Part shown: positions 61,601-64,000 of the stretch, piece after piece
Layout: each line of letters begins with the position of its first letter
Position numbering within the stretch: position 1 is the first letter of the stretch
Assembly: GCA_963575745.1 (NCBI GenBank)
Contig: CAUYUJ010018577.1
Location: 124,501 to 188,500, forward strand
Origin: Prorocentrum cordatum
Lineage: Eukaryota; Sar; Dinophyceae; Prorocentrales; Prorocentraceae
Length of the DNA: 64,000 nt
Direction: 5' to 3'
Position numbers and translations under genes: made by a program
The notes under the pieces: model-generated
Told to the model about the DNA's origin: nothing
The model's database searches: none
The model's input: the letters and a program-made list of their open reading frames with translations, nothing else

Positions 61601-62215
61601 GCTCGCGCACGTCCTCCTCCTCTCGACAAGTTCGCGAATGCGGAGGTGGTTCACTCATGGTATACGTGCTGCTACACATCCCGCATCAAGGCCGATCGAC
61701 TGGCGGTTGTGTGTGTGTTGTATTGGGCTGCTGGGGGAACGCGAAGCGTGAATAACAATAGAGGCGGGACAAAGCAATAGCGGGGGAGGAGGGAATGGAT
61801 TGCGGAGGTGATGACGAGGATAATAAGGGTGAGTTCTGCATGGCCAATGGTCCAGCCCGAAATGGGGCTGCTGGCTCGCGCGAGTGACCTTGACGGGATA
61901 CCTGCATAATTCGATCACACGCGCATCACCTCTCAACCTGCAACGCAACCGAACCAATTGATGACCCGAGGGGTGTATTGGTAGCGGAGCGGCCATGCCG
62001 CAAACTTTTTCTCAACGTCATGCGCAATGGTAGCAACACATGTGTGCATATGGGCGAACAACCACGGCGACTCTGCGTACAGTCGCCTCCCACCTACGTC
62101 GTCGCGCCTGATGTGGCGACCCAGCCCCAGCAGCCCCACTGCGTGGACGGGGCAGCGCACTACAAAACTCGTGCACGAGGCGACGCAGTACGATCCATCG
62201 CGTGACCGCGTGCCA
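61600..62215. other. No supported gene
   Basis: Region 3' of gene J on its strand. Short frames only; it could contain the 3' UTR or a further exon of J. Confidence 0.4.
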
Positions 62216-62216
62216 A

Positions 62217-62942
62217 TTATACTGCAGCGCGGCTCTGATCCACTGGCCCCCCAGGGGGTTGTGCGCCGATTCCCTCACAATGATGTTCCTGCCTGAACGT
62301 AGCCAGCACAATCGCCATCTTCTGAACGCGGGAGTGAAAGTCTGGGCCTGGAGGTACTTTCATGCTCTTGGTGTGCCACTTGCCATTGGCGTAATACTGC
62401 GTCCTCACGCAGCTGCGGTGCTTTACCCAAGCCACGAAGGGGGCGGTGATGGTAGGCACGACAGGGGGGCCTCCAGCCTCGCCGCTCGGCGAGCCTTCGG
62501 CGATCACCTTCATGTTCTCGCTGGTGAGGTGGACGCCAAGCGTGGCCCGATGGGACGCAGCCGTCAGCGCCCACATCGTGTGAGAGGAACCATCTTGGAG
62601 GTTCACAGTGATCTCGCAGGCAGCGTCGATCTCATCGAGCATCTGCTCCCGAGGCCGCTTTGGGATATTCTCGGGGCTGCTGCTTGTAGTACCTCCTGTT
62701 AGCGGGTCGTCCTGACGAGCCAAGCCAGCCATTAGGGCGTTCGTCGCTTGGTTCCGCAGCCAGGCGATCGTGTTGAGCATGTCCCAGTTGGCGTTGAGGG
62801 CATGTGCACACTTTGGGTTCGACCTGTCGATGTGCACGTAGTCGCGCCCACCACATGTCTCCACTTTCGCAACCCATGATGCCGTCGGCGACGAGTCGGG
62901 ATCCGAGGAAATCAACACATACCCGCGTTGAATGTACACCAT
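62217..62942 (-). CDS. Uncharacterised dinoflagellate protein (gene J)
   Basis: The ATG at 62942 (MVYIQRGYVLISSDPDSS) lies 61 bases after a spliced-leader relict. The frame gives 241 residues without visible introns. Blocks: ETCGGRDYVHIDRSNPKCAH, WDMLNTIAWLRNQATNALMA, a Pro/Ser-rich linker (SPENIPKRPREQ), EITVNLQDGSSHTMWALTA, and a C-terminal region with VKHRSCVRTQYYANGKWHTK, SMKVPPGPDFHSRV and FRQEHHC. The N-terminal beta-rich start and the basic YY...KWHTKSMKV segment look like a small folded domain, but I do not recognise the family. The end of the frame (GGPVDQSRAAV) is low in character, so the true C-terminus may be in another exon. Confidence 0.6.
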   Translation of the reverse strand: MVYIQRGYVLISSDPDSSPTASWVAKVETCGGRDYVHIDRSNPKCAHALNANWDMLNTIAWLRNQATNALMAGLARQDDPLTGGTTSSSPENIPKRPREQMLDEIDAACEITVNLQDGSSHTMWALTAASHRATLGVHLTSENMKVIAEGSPSGEAGGPPVVPTITAPFVAWVKHRSCVRTQYYANGKWHTKSMKVPPGPDFHSRVQKMAIVLATFRQEHHCEGIGAQPPGGPVDQSRAAV

Positions 62943-63003
62943 GATTCAAGCGCTGCACTGGCGTGAAAGCTCGCACGTGTAGGTGCAACTCTATGGTCAA
63001 CCG

Positions 63004-63024
63004 ATTGAGCCAAACTGATTACGG
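63004..63024 (-). other. Spliced-leader relict upstream of gene J
   Basis: The minus strand reads CCGTAATCAGTTTGGCTCAA then T, matching the 21-base leader consensus at 17 positions with the block TTTGGCTCAA intact. It is on the coding strand, 61 bases before the ATG at 62942. Confidence 0.75.
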
Positions 63025-63705
63025 AGCGAACGGACCCCGCGTCAACCCAAACCTTTTGCAAGGGGTTCGGCCCTTGCAGCCCGATGGCCCGATATGACAT
63101 ACGGCTCGCTCTATGACCTGGCCCAGATACATCGGCGACGGGCGCCCGATAAATCAAAGCCCCAGCACAATGCAACGCAACTGCAATCGTCGCAAGCGCT
63201 CTCGGACCATCATTGGAACGTCTTGGGGCCACCCTGGGTACCACAACCAGAGGCCCATGTATGTGTTTAAACGCACTCTGTTGCTACAGTGTACTTAGCC
63301 CCACCCCCCATATGTGCAATGTAACACCCAACGGCAACGCAGAGCACCTACATTCGACAGGCTCGGGTTTAAACCATTGGGTTCCAAATCATTCGGCCGT
63401 GTGGGGCTCGAGTGGAGGAACTGACGCACACTCTAGAACGATTGCCAGGATAATCGAGAGAACGACTCGGAGCAAACGTCCGAACCACGGACGGTGCAGG
63501 GGGCGGTGGTGGTTTCAGCCCGAGAGGGGGGAGGTGAGACGGACGGAGGATGATAGAGGACTGAACCATGAGGGATGCCCCCGACGGCGGATGGATCGTT
63601 CGGGAGCCGAGCGGGCCACGCGGTGGCAGTGGCCAGAGCCACGCGGGCAGCTTGGGCGTTTTCCTTCGGGAGGCGAGCCGTTCCCAGACACTTGTGGTCA
63701 TATAT
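63025..63705. other. No supported gene
   Basis: 5' flank of gene J. Frames on both strands are short or compositionally biased. Confidence 0.45.
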
Positions 63706-63955
63706 AGAGGATGAAGAGGATGATGCTGCTGATGATGATGCTGATGATGAGGAGGAGGAGGAGGATGATCAGGAGGAGGAGCATGAGGAGGAGGAGCAGC
63801 AGCAGCAGTAGCAGGAGCAGGAGGAGCAGGAGCAGGAGCAGGAGGAGCAGAAGCAGGAGCAGGGGGAGCAGGGGGATCAGGAGGAGCAGGATGAGGAGCC
63901 TCAGGAGCAGGAGCAGGAAGAGCAGGAGGATCAGGAGGAGCAGGAGGATCACGGG
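63706..63955. repeat. (GAT)n/(GGAGCA)n simple repeat
   Basis: GATGAT then GGAGGAGCAG and GGAGCAGGAG units to near the window end. They give poly-Leu, poly-Pro or poly-Glu shadows. Confidence 0.9.
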
Positions 63956-64000
63956 CTGGTGGACAGGGACAACAGTGGCGGATCGCCAACGGGGAAGCAG

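Noticed and set aside
1-64000. tRNA, rRNA, SL RNA, 5S or snRNA genes, and TTTAGGG telomere repeats
   Set aside because: I looked for conserved promoter/T-loop words, an intact leader followed by a donor, and telomere repeats, and saw none I could support by eye. A covariance-model scan would be decisive.

Overview
The window looks like nuclear DNA from a core dinoflagellate. I cannot name the genus. Three things point there. First, the protein families: acidic and Lys/Ala-rich proteins, transposase-like families and methyltransferase-like families with no clear homologues I know of outside dinoflagellates. Second, the introns: GT, GC and GA donors with AG acceptors. Third, and strongest, degenerate copies of the dinoflagellate spliced leader (core TAGCCATTTTGGCTCAAG) lie just upstream of the start codons of several genes, on the coding strand. 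Those relicts are the mark of mRNAs that were reverse transcribed and put back into the genome.

Layout. From 0 to 38.5 kb every supported gene is on the minus strand: a methyltransferase-like exon set (0.9-1.5 kb), transposase-like gene A (1.4-4.6), family-X gene E (5.7-9.1), acidic/Lys-rich gene F (9.4-11.6), coiled-coil gene R (12.6-13.6), a CCHC zinc-knuckle Gag-like ORF with one internal UGA (14.9-17.3), methyltransferase-like gene D (22.1-24.5), transposase-like gene B (25.5-28.5), family-X gene G (29.9-33.5), an ankyrin-like exon (34.1), gene H (related to F; 35.9-37.8) and gene I (37.9-38.5). From 40.1 to 46.6 kb three genes are on the plus strand: O (40.2-41.7), family-X gene L (42.5-43.6) and a frame-broken transposase-like gene M (44.8-46.6). 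From 50.8 to 63 kb genes return to the minus strand: P, K and J. The divergent switch near 39 kb and the convergent switch near 47-50 kb both hold repeat arrays.

Mobile and repeat content. Two copies of one 170-176 bp terminal-inverted-repeat element lie in introns of genes A and E. A different 160 bp inverted-repeat element, with perfect CTTGC target duplications, splits the coding sequence of gene A. A third type forms the whole intron of gene O: inverted-repeat ends, an AGGC duplication that supplies both splice sites, and exact restoration of frame, which is what an introner is expected to look like. Paralogues A and B share one GA-AG intron but otherwise have introns at different places. 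Genes L, M and P are intronless and O has only the introner, and all four carry spliced-leader relicts (weak for L). Together the window shows cDNA-mediated gene copying followed by intron gain from short DNA transposons.

The remainder is largely simple or tandem repeat: three islands of a GC decamer motif (19.6-20.5, 38.7-39.8, 47.5-47.8 kb), a roughly 0.6-0.7 kb satellite (47.8-49.3), a roughly 20-copy degenerate minisatellite (53.4-55.3), a dispersed TTTTATGYGGG minisatellite at four loci, a 70-bp-arm foldback (60.5 kb), and long (GAT), (GAC), (GA), (CA), (GGA), poly-A and poly-G tracts. Most exon ends are inferred by eye from reading frame, paralogue comparison and splice motifs, so multi-exon boundaries should be read as approximate unless exact positions are stated.
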